Positions 1-8,643 of a stretch of DNA of 43,388 bases are shown piece after piece. The DNA lies in the NCBI GenBank assembly GCA_004020875.1, contig SAPZ01000037.1, positions 1-43,388 of the forward strand, given 5' to 3'. Both the position numbers and the translations under genes were made by a program. The notes under the pieces are model-generated. The model saw only the letters and a program-made list of their open reading frames with translations, did no database searches and was not told the DNA's origin. The stretch comes from Mesorhizobium sp. (GTDB taxonomy: Bacteria; Pseudomonadota; Alphaproteobacteria; Rhizobiales; Rhizobiaceae). Each line of letters starts with the position of its first letter. The stretch's first letter is position 1.

Positions 1-20
1 ATGTCCGGCAGGACAGAGGG
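1..20. repeat. Fragment of intergenic repeat family D
   Basis: These 20 bases are identical to positions 39694-39713, where they form the right-hand end of a longer intergenic repeat lying between two convergent genes. The copy here is cut by the window edge and sits just beyond the 3' end of pncB. It is non-coding by position. Confidence 0.6.
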
Positions 21-78
21 GGGTGGGCGGGAACTCAACTTATCCGAATTCCATCTATGGCTAGCTCGGGTGATTCCT

Positions 79-1383
79 CTACACCTTCACCAGATGCTCC
101 ACCCTTCCCTTCTCGCCAAAGATCCTGAGATACCGTTTGATCTCCTTCTCGTCCCCCGTCGCCTTGGCGGGATTGTCCGACAGTTTCACCGCCGGCCGCC
201 CATTGGCTTCCGTCACCTTGCAGACCAGCGAGATCGCATCGAGGCTGTCCGTCTCCGTCGGGGCGCAGCCTTCGAAATCATTGGTGAGATTGGTGCCCCA
301 GCCGAAGGACATGCGCACCTTGCCGCGGAAGTGCCTGTAGGTCTCCTCGATGGTCTCGACCTCTAACCCGTCGGAGAAGATCAGGAGCTTCTGCTTGGGG
401 TCCTTGCCCTTCTTGCGCCACCAGTCGATGATCCTCTCGCCGCCCTCGATCGGAGGCGCGCTGTCGGGGCGGAAGCCGGTCCAGTCGGCGACCCAGTCCG
501 GCGCGTCGCGCAGGAAGGATTCCGTGCCGAAGGCGTCGGGCAGCACGATCAGGAGATTGCCGCCGTAATAGCGCTGCCAGTCCTGCAGCACCTTGTAGGG
601 CGACTGCCGCAACTCCGCCTCGGAATTGGCAAGGGCCGCGAACACCATCGGCAGCTCATGCGCGTTGGTGCCCAAAGCCTCGAGGTCGTTGTCCATGGCC
701 AGAAGCACGTTGGAGGTGCCGGTGAAGGCGTCGCCGATGCCTTCCTTCAGCGCCTCGACGCACCAGCGCTGCCAGAGGAAAGAGTGACGGCGTCTTGTGC
801 CGAAGTCGGAAATACGAATGCCGGGCAGCGCCTTCAGCCGCTCCGTCTTGGCCCACATCTTGGCCTTGGCGCGGGCATAGAGCACATCGAGCGCGAACGG
901 CCCGTAGGAACGCATCGCCGCGCGGGAGCGCAACTCGTTGATGATGGCCAAGGCCGGGATTTCCCAGAGCGTCGTGTACATCCAGGGGCCGGGGAAGGAG
1001 AGCACGTACTGGCCGTCCCGCCTGGACAGCTCGTATTCGGGCAAGCGGAAATCCTCGAGCCATGCCAGGAATTCCGGCTCGAAGATCTGCTTGCGGCCGT
1101 AGAAGGTGTTGCCGCCCAGCCAGATCATCTCCTTCTTGGAAAAACGCAAGGTGCGGGCATGGTCGAGCTGCTCGCGCAGTTCCCTTTCATCGATCTCGTC
1201 GGCCAAACGCACCGAGGTTGTGCGGTTGATCAAGGTGAAGGTGGCGTCGACCTTGGGATACATGCCCCAGATCATCTGCAGCATCAGAAGCTTGTAGAAG
1301 TCGGTGTCCAGCAGGCTGCGGACGATCGGGTCCAGCTTCCAGGTGTGGTTGTAGACGCGCCGCGCTATATCGGTCTTTGCCAT
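79..1383 (-). CDS. pncB: Nicotinate phosphoribosyltransferase
   Basis: PncB converts nicotinate and PRPP to nicotinate mononucleotide (ATP-stimulated), the first step of the Preiss-Handler NAD salvage route in the cytoplasm. The 434-residue product has the expected family length. It carries the N-terminal LLDTDFYKLLMLQ segment, the FGTRRRHSF motif of the phosphoribosyl-binding region, and the later FSDGLEVE and FGWGTNLTND motifs that form the PRPP site. An upstream in-frame start would add 15 residues, but the ATG at 1383 is preceded by a GAGGAAG ribosome site and starts the conserved protein, so I chose it. It is transcribed alone and is divergent from the ureohydrolase gene. Nothing unusual was seen. 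Confidence 0.95.
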   Translation of the reverse strand: MAKTDIARRVYNHTWKLDPIVRSLLDTDFYKLLMLQMIWGMYPKVDATFTLINRTTSVRLADEIDERELREQLDHARTLRFSKKEMIWLGGNTFYGRKQIFEPEFLAWLEDFRLPEYELSRRDGQYVLSFPGPWMYTTLWEIPALAIINELRSRAAMRSYGPFALDVLYARAKAKMWAKTERLKALPGIRISDFGTRRRHSFLWQRWCVEALKEGIGDAFTGTSNVLLAMDNDLEALGTNAHELPMVFAALANSEAELRQSPYKVLQDWQRYYGGNLLIVLPDAFGTESFLRDAPDWVADWTGFRPDSAPPIEGGERIIDWWRKKGKDPKQKLLIFSDGLEVETIEETYRHFRGKVRMSFGWGTNLTNDFEGCAPTETDSLDAISLVCKVTEANGRPAVKLSDNPAKATGDEKEIKRYLRIFGEKGRVEHLVKV

Positions 1384-1445
1384 GCTTCCTCGCCCATGAA
1401 GCATGACGCACTCAAACGCGGGCGCCATGCTTCAAGTCCTTATTC

Positions 1446-1494
1446 GAGCAATTCCAGATGGAAGACCGTCGTGCGGTTTTCCTGGAATTGGCTC
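1446..1494. repeat. Intergenic palindromic repeat, family A copy 1
   Basis: The arm GAGCAATTCCAG at 1446-1457 is answered by CTGGAATTGGCTC at 1482-1494, an inverted repeat with one inserted base. The inside carries CGGTTTTCC. The same arms and core recur at 10779-10824, 34968-35012 and 36198-36239, always between genes. Here it sits in the 273-bp region between divergent pncB and the ureohydrolase gene, so it would be transcribed as a leader, not as a terminator. Confidence 0.75.
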
Positions 1495-1656
1495 AGCCAA
1501 CTGCCTCTTAGCACCGTATTTTCCAACGCGCTCCCGGCTTTGCAAGCTGGCCCGACAAAAAGAACTATCGTCCAGCCAGCGGCGAGGCCGAATGGATTTG
1601 ATTTTTCAGATGCGCTACCGGACACTCTGGCGGACAAGAGACAGGAGTATCCGGAC

Positions 1657-2712
1657 ATGGGTTACGATCGCGGCAAGCTCGAAGCGTTGCGCCGCAAATA
1701 TGGCGAGAGCCATGGCGGCGAGATGTTCGACCCGAAATTCCGCAAGGTCGCCGACAAGATCTTCAACAAGTCGGGCACGCGCCTTGCGCCCTATTCCGGC
1801 ATCCCGACCTTCCTCGCCGCGCCCTACCGTGAAATTGCCGCCGAGAACCCGGATTTCGGCGACCTGCAGGTGGCGATGATCGGCGTGCCGATGGACCTCG
1901 GCGTCACCAACCGTCCTGGCTCTCGCTTCGGGCCTCGGGCGCTGCGCGCCATCGAGCGCATCGGCCCCTACAATCATGTGCTGGAATGCGCACCGACGCA
2001 TGAGCTGCGCGTCGCCGATATCGGCGATACGCCGTTCCGCAGCCGCTACCGGCTGGAGATCAGCCATGAGGACATCGAAAAGCGCACCAACCAGATCGTC
2101 GATGCCGGTGTGCTGCCGCTATCGGTCGGCGGCGACCATTCGATCAGCCATCCGATCCTGAAGGCGGTCGGCAGACAAGCGCCGGTGGGCATGATCCATA
2201 TCGACGCCCATTGCGACACAAGCGGGCTGTTCGACATGACCAAGTTCCACCATGGCGGACCGTTCCGCAACGCGGTGCTGGACGGCGCGCTCGATCCCAC
2301 CCGCACGATCCAGATCGGCATTCGCGGCTCGGCCGAATATCTATGGGAGTTCACCTATGAGTCCGGCATGACGGTGGTGCATGCCGAGGAGGTGACCGGG
2401 CTCGGCATCCCGGCAATTATCGAGAAGGCGCGCAAAATCGTCGGTGACGGCCCGACCTACATCTCCTTCGACGTCGACAGCATCGATCCGGCCTTCGCGC
2501 CGGGCACCGGCACGCCGGAAGTAGGCGGGCTGACGACGCGCGAGGTCCTGGAGCTGCTGCGCGGCCTGAAGGGTCTCAACATCGTCGGCGGCGACGTCGT
2601 CGAGGTGGCGCCGCAATATGACGCAACCACCAACACCGCCCATGTCGGCGCCCAGGTCCTGTTCGAGATCCTGAGCCTCATGGTGTTCAGTCCGGCGATC
2701 AAGAAAGGCTGA
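1657..2712 (+). CDS. Ureohydrolase, agmatinase/guanidinobutyrase family
   Basis: Members of this family hydrolyse a guanidino compound to an amine and urea using two metal ions. All metal ligands are visible: GGDHS (His161), DAHCD (Asp183, His185, Asp187) and SFDVDSIDP (Asp272, Asp274). The 351-residue product is longer than typical agmatinases (about 305-320) owing to an N-terminal extension of about 60 residues before the QVAMIGVPMD strand. The open frame continues far upstream across pncB, but the ATG at 1657 follows AGGAG at 1643-1647 and begins the conserved protein. The HHGGPFR substrate loop differs from the HGT loop of classic agmatinase, so guanidinobutyrase, guanidinopropionase or another guanidino substrate is possible. 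Urea released here could feed the urease encoded about 22 kb away, but that link is only inferred. Confidence 0.85.
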   Translation: MGYDRGKLEALRRKYGESHGGEMFDPKFRKVADKIFNKSGTRLAPYSGIPTFLAAPYREIAAENPDFGDLQVAMIGVPMDLGVTNRPGSRFGPRALRAIERIGPYNHVLECAPTHELRVADIGDTPFRSRYRLEISHEDIEKRTNQIVDAGVLPLSVGGDHSISHPILKAVGRQAPVGMIHIDAHCDTSGLFDMTKFHHGGPFRNAVLDGALDPTRTIQIGIRGSAEYLWEFTYESGMTVVHAEEVTGLGIPAIIEKARKIVGDGPTYISFDVDSIDPAFAPGTGTPEVGGLTTREVLELLRGLKGLNIVGGDVVEVAPQYDATTNTAHVGAQVLFEILSLMVFSPAIKKG

Positions 2713-2755
2713 TGCCGCCAACGCAGCCGCAGGACACTCCCCAGCGGTCGTATTC

Positions 2756-4159
2756 TCAGTGGCTGAATGACAGCGCTGGCGCGATGCGATCGCGCCTCAG
2801 CCAGCGCGCCAGCAAAAGTGCTGCCACGACCGCCAGCCCGGACGCCAAGCCGATCCAGATGCCGACGCCGTTCAAGCCGAAGCGGAAGGCGAGCAACACG
2901 CCGAGCGGCAGGCCGACACCCCAATAGCCGATCGCCGCATAGATCATCGGCACCTTGGTGTCGTGCAGGCCGCGCAGCATGCCGGCGGCCACCGCCTGCG
3001 CGCCGTCGAAAATCTGAAACAATGCCGCGAACACCAGGAACGATACGGCAAGCGTGATCACCCTGGCGTTGGCCGGATCGCCTAGGTCGATGAAAGCGCT
3101 GATCAGCGTGTGCGGCCAGAGAACCATCACCAGACCCATCAGCGCCATGAAGGACACGCCGATGACGAAGGCGGTCCAGCCGGCGCGCGAAACCGCTTCG
3201 GAATTGCCGGCACCATGTGCCAGGCCGACCCGAACCGTGACGGCCTGGTTGAGACCGAGCGGCACCATGAAGGAGATCGAGGCGATCTGGATGGCGATGG
3301 CATGGGCGGCGAGCGAGTCCGCATCGATCAGGCCCATGAGCAGGGCCGCCGCATTGAAGATCGTAACCTCGAAGGCAAGGATGCCGGCGATCGGCAGACC
3401 GAGCCTGAGCAGACCACGGAAGCGCGGCCAGTCGGAGCGCCAGAAGCGACCGAACAGACGATAACGGCGGAACTTCTTCTCCTTGATCACCACCGCCGCC
3501 ATGCCGATGAACATCAGCGTGCTGGACAAGGTCGTGGCGAGGCCCGAGCCGGCGATGCCCATCGACTTGAGGCCGAGATTGCCGAACATGAACACCCAGT
3601 TGAAGAAGGCGTTGCAGGCGACCGCGACGAAAACGATGATCAGCGCCCAGCCCGGCCGCTCCAGTGCCGAGATGAAGGAGCGCAGCACGATATAGCCATA
3701 GAAGGGCAGCACCGCCCATTGCAGCCAGTGCAGGTAGATGCCGGCCTCATGCGCGAGTTCCGGCTTCTGGCCCATTGCCAGCAGCACCTCTTCGCCATGC
3801 GAGAGAAAAAGCCAGATCGGGATCGAGATCAGGATCGCCAGCCACAGGCCCTGGCGCACGGTGCGGCGCAGGTCGCGGACGGAGTGGCGGTGGCGGCCGA
3901 GCTCGGTCGCCATCATCGGCGAGGTCGCCAGCATCAGGCCGAGGCCGAAGATCAGCGGCATGAAATAGAGGTTGGAGCCGAGCGCGCCGGCCGCCAGCGT
4001 ATCGGGTCCGAGGCGGCCCATCATCATGACGTCGGTCGCGGTCATGGCGGTCTGGCCGAGATTGGTCAGCACCATCGGCCAGGCGAGCGCGATCGTCGCC
4101 CTGATTTCCTGACGCCAAAGGTTTTCCGGCGCGAGGGCGCCGGTTTCGATCGCAGACAT
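2756..4159 (-). CDS. MATE family multidrug/metabolite efflux transporter (NorM-like)
   Basis: A 467-residue polytopic inner-membrane protein with about 12 hydrophobic segments arranged as two homologous halves, as in the MATE family. Recognisable MATE features are the N-terminal stretch ALAWPMVLTNLGQTAM, the MMGRLGPDTLAAGALGS segment, and the second-half counterpart around AAHAIAIQIASISFMVPLGLNQA. The family exports cationic drugs or metabolites in exchange for Na+ or H+; the substrate cannot be read from sequence. The gene converges on the ureohydrolase gene with a 43-bp gap and is divergent from the AraC-type regulator at 4406. A 14-bp palindrome lies 66 bp upstream of its start and could be an operator. 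Confidence 0.92.
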   Translation of the reverse strand: MSAIETGALAPENLWRQEIRATIALAWPMVLTNLGQTAMTATDVMMMGRLGPDTLAAGALGSNLYFMPLIFGLGLMLATSPMMATELGRHRHSVRDLRRTVRQGLWLAILISIPIWLFLSHGEEVLLAMGQKPELAHEAGIYLHWLQWAVLPFYGYIVLRSFISALERPGWALIIVFVAVACNAFFNWVFMFGNLGLKSMGIAGSGLATTLSSTLMFIGMAAVVIKEKKFRRYRLFGRFWRSDWPRFRGLLRLGLPIAGILAFEVTIFNAAALLMGLIDADSLAAHAIAIQIASISFMVPLGLNQAVTVRVGLAHGAGNSEAVSRAGWTAFVIGVSFMALMGLVMVLWPHTLISAFIDLGDPANARVITLAVSFLVFAALFQIFDGAQAVAAGMLRGLHDTKVPMIYAAIGYWGVGLPLGVLLAFRFGLNGVGIWIGLASGLAVVAALLLARWLRRDRIAPALSFSH

Positions 4160-4224
4160 TGTTCCGCTCTTTCAGAACACGGCGCGTCGGCAAAAAAAGG
4201 CCGGAAGCCGTACACAATGGCGCA

Positions 4225-4238
4225 AAATGGCGCCATTT
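4225..4238. promoter_or_regulatory. Perfect 14-bp palindrome between MATE and AraC genes
   Basis: AAATGGCGCCATTT is a perfect inverted repeat in the 246-bp divergent region, 66 bp before the MATE start codon. It is flanked by imperfectly matching GGCGCAA and TTGCGTCGCC arms, which extend the symmetry with a one-base bulge. This is the size and position expected of a dimeric repressor site for the efflux gene. The binding protein is unknown. Confidence 0.4.
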
Positions 4239-4405
4239 GCGTCGCCTTGTGAACGAAACGCGACATGTTGGCAAGGGAGGAGGCACGGTTAGCGATTGAT
4301 CCAGGTGGAGCCCGGATTCCGCGGCGCCTCTTTCATTTGCCGCCCGTAGGCTGCTACGGATGCCCCTTGGCATGCGCAGCCGGCGCGCCATGCCAGGAGG
4401 AATGG

Positions 4406-5323
4406 ATGCCGTTCAGGCGCAGAAAGAACACGGCCGCGATTCCGCGCACGGCGCCCGCCTTCGAGCACATCGTGACGGAGGCGAGCGAGAGCTTCCTGTG
4501 GCGGCTGGACGATTATCCCTGGGAGCGCAATGTCTGGAATTTCCATCCGGAATACGAGATCCACCTGCTCAGGAAATCGTCCGGCGTGGTGCTGGTCGGC
4601 GACCATATCGGCGAGTTCGGGCCGGGCTACCTGACCATCATCGGCGGCGGACTGCCGCATGACTGGGTGACGGCGGTGCAGCCGGGCGAGCTGATCGAAG
4701 GCCGCGATATCGTGCTGCAATTCGATCCTGAGCGGCTGCGCGGCTCTTCGGGATTGCTACCGGAGCTGCGCGAGTTGGAGCCGTTCCTGGAACGCTCACT
4801 GCGCGGCATGGTCTTCCATGGCCAGACCGCACTCGACGGCGCCGAGCTGATGGAACGGATGGGCGAAGTGCATGGGCTGGCGCGGTTCCGCATGTTCCTC
4901 GAGCTGCTCGACCTTCTGGCTACCACCGACGAATACCAGCTTTTGTCGTCGCCGGACTTTTCGCCGCTGCTCGATGCGGAGTCGCTCGACATCATCCAGC
5001 GCTCGCTGACCTATCTGTTCCAGCATTTCGCCGAGGATCTGAAGCTGCCCGACGTAGCGGCCTTGGCCGGCATGAGCGAGAGCACCTTCTCGCGCTTCTT
5101 CCAGAAGAACACCGGCAACTCCTTCAGCGACCACCTCGCCAAGCTGAGGCTCTGGCAGGCCTGCAAGCTGCTCGCCGATACCGAGATCCCGATCACCGAG
5201 ATCTGCTTCCAGGTCGGCTACATGAACATCTCGAACTTCAACCGCGCCTTCCTGCGCAAGCACAAGATAACGCCGTCATCCTACCGCAAGCTGTCGCGGC
5301 AACGGCTGACGCTAAGGGCGTGA
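4406..5323 (+). CDS. AraC family transcriptional regulator with N-terminal cupin domain
   Basis: A 305-residue regulator. Residues about 45-110 match the AraC-type ligand-binding cupin (HPEYEIHLL, then GDHIGEFGPGYLTIIGGGLPHDW). Residues about 195-300 form the C-terminal DNA-binding domain with two helix-turn-helix units (DVAALAGMSESTFSRFF at about 216-232 and ITEICFQVGYMNISNFNRAF at about 263-282). I chose the ATG at 4406 because AGGAGG lies 5 bp upstream; the frame stays open further back. It lies 240 bp upstream of, and co-oriented with, the polyol importer operon beginning at 5564. By analogy with other AraC-regulated sugar importers it is probably that operon's ligand-responsive activator. 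That assignment is inferred from position. Confidence 0.9.
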   Translation: MPFRRRKNTAAIPRTAPAFEHIVTEASESFLWRLDDYPWERNVWNFHPEYEIHLLRKSSGVVLVGDHIGEFGPGYLTIIGGGLPHDWVTAVQPGELIEGRDIVLQFDPERLRGSSGLLPELRELEPFLERSLRGMVFHGQTALDGAELMERMGEVHGLARFRMFLELLDLLATTDEYQLLSSPDFSPLLDAESLDIIQRSLTYLFQHFAEDLKLPDVAALAGMSESTFSRFFQKNTGNSFSDHLAKLRLWQACKLLADTEIPITEICFQVGYMNISNFNRAFLRKHKITPSSYRKLSRQRLTLRA

Positions 5324-5563
5324 CACAGCCGATCTCCGTCCACTTCCGGTGGTACTGATACTCGTGTGACGGGCAGACTCTGCCGGTGACATTTTTTGCG
5401 CCGCACAATGCATAAAAGTACATGTCTGCTGCAACGAGGCTTCTAGTCTCGCCTTCTCTAACTGCTCATTTTGGCGACGGGTGGCAGGTCAGACAGGCGA
5501 CGGTGAGGGTCGCTCGGTCGGATGACCTCCGCTGCCGCGAGTGTTCCTGGAGGAGAAAAATCA

Positions 5564-6838
5564 ATGAAATCATATCGGCTCGCTGCCAGCCTCGGCGCAG
5601 CGTTCGTGCTTACCGCTTCCGTGTCAACGGCAGCACTTGCCCAGGCGCCCGTCTGCTCGGCGCCGGTCAAGGTGCTGGCGCAGCCGCGCGACGGCCTGAC
5701 GCTTCTGGAGGACTCCAAGGACGAGTTCAAGAAGCTCTCCGGCGCCTCGTTCCAGATCGACTACCTCAACGAGAACGACCGCCGCGCCAAGTCGCGCGCC
5801 GATGCCTCCACCGTCGGCAACTACAACGTCTACTATGTCGACGAGGCCAATGTGGCGCTGTTTGCCTCGTCGGGCTGGATCGTGCCGCTGACCGACTATT
5901 ATCCGGCTGACTACGACTATGCCGATTTCGATCCCGGCCGCCAGAAGGTTGCCACCTATGACGGCAAGGTCTGGTTCGCGCCGCTGACCGGCGGCGGCGA
6001 CCTGATGGTCTATCGCAAGGACGTGCTCGAAGCCGCCGGCATCCAGCCACCGAAGACGCTGGACGAGCTGATCGCCGACGTGCCGAAGCTGACCAATGCC
6101 GACAAGGGCATGTACGGCATCGCGCTGCGCGGCGCGCGCGGCTCGGGCGCCAATGTCTGGCGCTGGATGCCGTTCTTCAAGGCCTATGGCGGCAAGTGGT
6201 TCGACGGCGACAAGCCGGCTTTCAATTCGGAGGCCGCCGTGAAGGCGACGGAGACCTATCTCAAGCTGTTCAAGGACTCGGCCCCAGGCACGCAGACCGG
6301 CAGCTGGGATGAATCGACCGGCGCCTTCCTCTCCGGCCAGGTCGCGATCCTCGTCGAATCGACGCCGCTGTCCGGCATGGCCGTCGACCCGAAGACCTCC
6401 CAGGTGGTCGGCAAGGTCGGCTTCCTCCCGCCCCCCTCGCCGCTGCCTGGCGGCGGCTACGGCCATGGGCTCGCCATCGGCACCAAGGCCAACGCGGATG
6501 ACGCGGCCAAGAAATGCGCCGGCCTGTTCATCGCCTGGGCGACGTCGAAGGAGAACGAGAAGCGTCGTCTCGATGCGCATCAGTTCGGCGAGCTGAACCG
6601 CACCAGTGTGCTCTCCAGCAAGGAATTCGCCGACATCTATGGCGCCGATCTCGGCCAGGCCCTGGCTGAAACCGGCAAGGTGACGGCGGTGAACTTCTGG
6701 CAGGATCCGCGCTGGCCTGATCTCGGCGATCGCTGGGGCATCATCCTGGAGGAACTGGTCACCGGCACGCGCACCGATATCAAGGGCGGCCTCAACGAGC
6801 TCGAGGCCTATGCCAACGATCTGGTGAAGAAGAAGTAA
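5564..6838 (+). CDS. ABC transporter substrate-binding protein (sugar/polyol, family 1)
   Basis: A 424-residue periplasmic binding protein that should deliver a sugar or sugar alcohol to the two permeases encoded downstream. It has a Sec signal peptide (positive MKSYR start, hydrophobic core, probable cleavage after ALA at residue 26). The MalE-like body includes YVDEANVALFASSGWIVPLTDYY, PLTGGGDLMVYRKDVLEAAG and a FLSGQVAILVES segment. The start at 5564 is fixed by GGAGGAG at 5549-5555 and the signal peptide; an earlier in-frame ATG at 5522 would spoil the signal. It opens the operon with permeases, a xylitol/sorbitol-type dehydrogenase and an ATPase, so a polyol is the likely ligand. A GC-rich hairpin separates it from the permease genes. 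Confidence 0.92.
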   Translation: MKSYRLAASLGAAFVLTASVSTAALAQAPVCSAPVKVLAQPRDGLTLLEDSKDEFKKLSGASFQIDYLNENDRRAKSRADASTVGNYNVYYVDEANVALFASSGWIVPLTDYYPADYDYADFDPGRQKVATYDGKVWFAPLTGGGDLMVYRKDVLEAAGIQPPKTLDELIADVPKLTNADKGMYGIALRGARGSGANVWRWMPFFKAYGGKWFDGDKPAFNSEAAVKATETYLKLFKDSAPGTQTGSWDESTGAFLSGQVAILVESTPLSGMAVDPKTSQVVGKVGFLPPPSPLPGGGYGHGLAIGTKANADDAAKKCAGLFIAWATSKENEKRRLDAHQFGELNRTSVLSSKEFADIYGADLGQALAETGKVTAVNFWQDPRWPDLGDRWGIILEELVTGTRTDIKGGLNELEAYANDLVKKK

Positions 6839-6846
6839 TCCTCCCG

Positions 6847-6900
6847 CCCGCGGCGCGCGGTTCGCGGCATTCGAGGGAATGCCGGGATCCGCGCCGCGGG
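6847..6900 (+). promoter_or_regulatory. Large GC-rich hairpin between binding-protein and permease genes
   Basis: Outer arms CCCGCGGCGCGCGG (6847-6860) and CCGCGCCGCGGG (6889-6900) pair with a two-base bulge. Nested inside, GGCATTC (6866-6872) pairs with GAATGCC (6877-6883) around a GAGG loop. No T-run follows, so it is not a classic terminator. It starts 9 bp after the binding-protein stop and ends 38 bp before the permease start. This fits an RNA-stabilising or processing structure that leaves more binding-protein mRNA than permease mRNA, as known for malE-malF. Confidence 0.6.
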
Positions 6901-6938
6901 ATCTTCACCAGACAGCAGCAAAAACCCGAGGAGAGGCA

Positions 6939-7805
6939 ATGCGCCGACACTCTTCCCTGCCGGTCACATTTCTGGTTCCCACCCTCGCCATCCTGCTGGT
7001 GCTGTCGATGGTGCCGACGCTCTACGCCATCGTGATCGCGCTGCAGAACCGCGAACTGAGCGCGCAGGGCTATTCCTGGGTGTGGTTCTCGAACTTCGCC
7101 GATCTCTTCAGCGACCGCCGTTTCCTCAACGCGGTCTGGGTGTCGGTGAAATGGGAGATCGTCACCGTGGTGGCGACGATGGTGGTGGCGATCGGGCTCG
7201 GCGTGCTGATGTTCGAAGTCGCCGGCCCGCGCCTGCGCAATTTCTACTGCCTTCTGTTCATCATCCCGGTGCTTTTGCCGCGCGTCTCGGCCGCCTTCGT
7301 CTGGAAGTTCGCCTATCACCCGCTTTACGGCATCGCCACCTATCCCTACCGGCTGATCACCGGCGGGCTGATCTTCGATCCGCTGTCCAAGCCCGGCACC
7401 GCACTCTTCGCCGTTGCTTCGGTCGATGTCTGGCAGTGGGGGCTGTTCTTCGCCGTCATCGTGCTGAAGCTGCTCGAAACCTTGCCGCCGCAGCCGATCG
7501 AGGCGGCCAGGCTCGACCATGCCAGGCGCTGGCAGATCCATGCCTATGTCACTCTGCCGATGCTGAAGGCGCCGCTGATCAGCCTGATGTTCGTCAAGAT
7601 GATCGAGTCGCTGCGCTCCTTCGACCTGATCTATGTGATGACGCGCGGCGGGCCCGGCGTCGCGACCGAAACGCTCGACATGTACGCCTTCTCGCAAGGC
7701 TTCATCGAATCCGGCAAGGTCTCCTACGCTTCGGCCATGGCGGTGCTGATGATGATCGCGACCGTCATCACCTTCACCATGCTTTGGAAGCGGGTGCAGG
7801 CATGA
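6939..7805 (+). CDS. ABC sugar/polyol transporter permease (MalF-type)
   Basis: A 288-residue inner-membrane permease with about six membrane segments, the MalF-like partner of a CUT1 importer. The ATPase-contact (EAA) loop is at about residues 187-208, beginning EAARLDHARRW. The glycine usually found after the Asp of this loop is His here (codon CAT at 7518-7520), while the other three permeases in this window keep DG. The start at 6939 has GAGGAGAGG just upstream; the frame is open back to 6879 but lacks another good start. It overlaps the next permease by four bases (ATGA), indicating translational coupling. Confidence 0.92.
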   Translation: MRRHSSLPVTFLVPTLAILLVLSMVPTLYAIVIALQNRELSAQGYSWVWFSNFADLFSDRRFLNAVWVSVKWEIVTVVATMVVAIGLGVLMFEVAGPRLRNFYCLLFIIPVLLPRVSAAFVWKFAYHPLYGIATYPYRLITGGLIFDPLSKPGTALFAVASVDVWQWGLFFAVIVLKLLETLPPQPIEAARLDHARRWQIHAYVTLPMLKAPLISLMFVKMIESLRSFDLIYVMTRGGPGVATETLDMYAFSQGFIESGKVSYASAMAVLMMIATVITFTMLWKRVQA

Positions 7806-8629
7806 AGCAATATCGGATGAGACCGGGCCGCCTGATCGCCAAAGCCATCCTGGCGCTGGCCGGATTCCTGGCCGTGTTCCCTCTTGTCTGGACGGCGCTC
7901 AATGCGCTGAAGAACAATGTCGACATCATCACGCGCGTGCCGAAGGTGATCTTTACGCCGACGCTCGCCAATATCAGCTACATCCTTGGCCGCGACAGCG
8001 TGCTGACCGGGCTCTACAATTCCGCAGTCACCTGCGGCGCGGCGGTGCTGATCGGCATCGTGCTTGGACTGCCGGCGGCCTATGCGGTGGCACGCTATCC
8101 CAACCGCTTCGCCGGCGACATCCAGTTCTTCGTGCTTTCGCTGCGCTTCCTGCCGCCGGTGGCGGTCGCCATTCCGCTGATGGTGATCTGGTTGCAGGTC
8201 GGGCTCTACGACACGCTTCCCGCGTTGATCGTCACCTACTCGCTGCTCACCATCTCTGTCATCATGTGGCTTGCGATCCCCGCCTTCCAGGGCGTGCCGA
8301 AGGAGATCGAGGAGGCGGCCTTCGTCGACGGCTACGGCGCCTATTCGGTGTTCTGGCGGATCGCGCTTCCTGTCGCGGCGCGCTCGCTGATCGGCGCCAT
8401 CGCCTTCAGCTTCGTGCTGGTCTGGAACGAGTTCCTGATTGCGCTGATGCTGTCGAGCTCCAACGCCAAGACGCTGCCGATCGTGGCTTCCGAGCTGTCG
8501 CAGCAAGGCATGAACGTGCCGTGGGGCATCCTCAACGCCTCGGTCGTGCTCCTGTCGCTGCCGCCGCTGCTGTTCCTCGGTGTTTTGAGCGGCTTCCTGA
8601 ATTCCGTCTTCCGGCAAAAGAAAAGTTGA
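7802..8629 (+). CDS. ABC sugar/polyol transporter permease (MalG-type)
   Basis: A 275-residue second permease of the CUT1 importer. It has an N-terminal membrane anchor (LIAKAILALAGFLAVFPLVWTALNALK), about five further membrane segments, and the canonical EAA loop EEAAFVDGYGAYSVFWRIALP at about residues 165-185. Its ATG overlaps the stop of the preceding permease gene. It is followed by 14 bp and then the dehydrogenase gene, so all are one transcript. The substrate is not shown by sequence; context suggests a pentitol or hexitol. Confidence 0.92.
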   Translation: MKQYRMRPGRLIAKAILALAGFLAVFPLVWTALNALKNNVDIITRVPKVIFTPTLANISYILGRDSVLTGLYNSAVTCGAAVLIGIVLGLPAAYAVARYPNRFAGDIQFFVLSLRFLPPVAVAIPLMVIWLQVGLYDTLPALIVTYSLLTISVIMWLAIPAFQGVPKEIEEAAFVDGYGAYSVFWRIALPVAARSLIGAIAFSFVLVWNEFLIALMLSSSNAKTLPIVASELSQQGMNVPWGILNASVVLLSLPPLLFLGVLSGFLNSVFRQKKS

Positions 8630-8643
8630 AGTGAGGATACCCG

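Noticed and set aside
658..1656. Long plus-strand open frame joined to the ureohydrolase gene, opposite pncB
   Set aside because: It is the antisense of pncB and contains no recognisable domain; the ureohydrolase has a good ribosome site and start at 1657.
3110..4252. 380-codon plus-strand open frame, rich in His, Glu, Asp and Arg, opposite the MATE gene
   Set aside because: The composition is that of a GC-rich antisense shadow, and the MATE gene on the other strand is clear.
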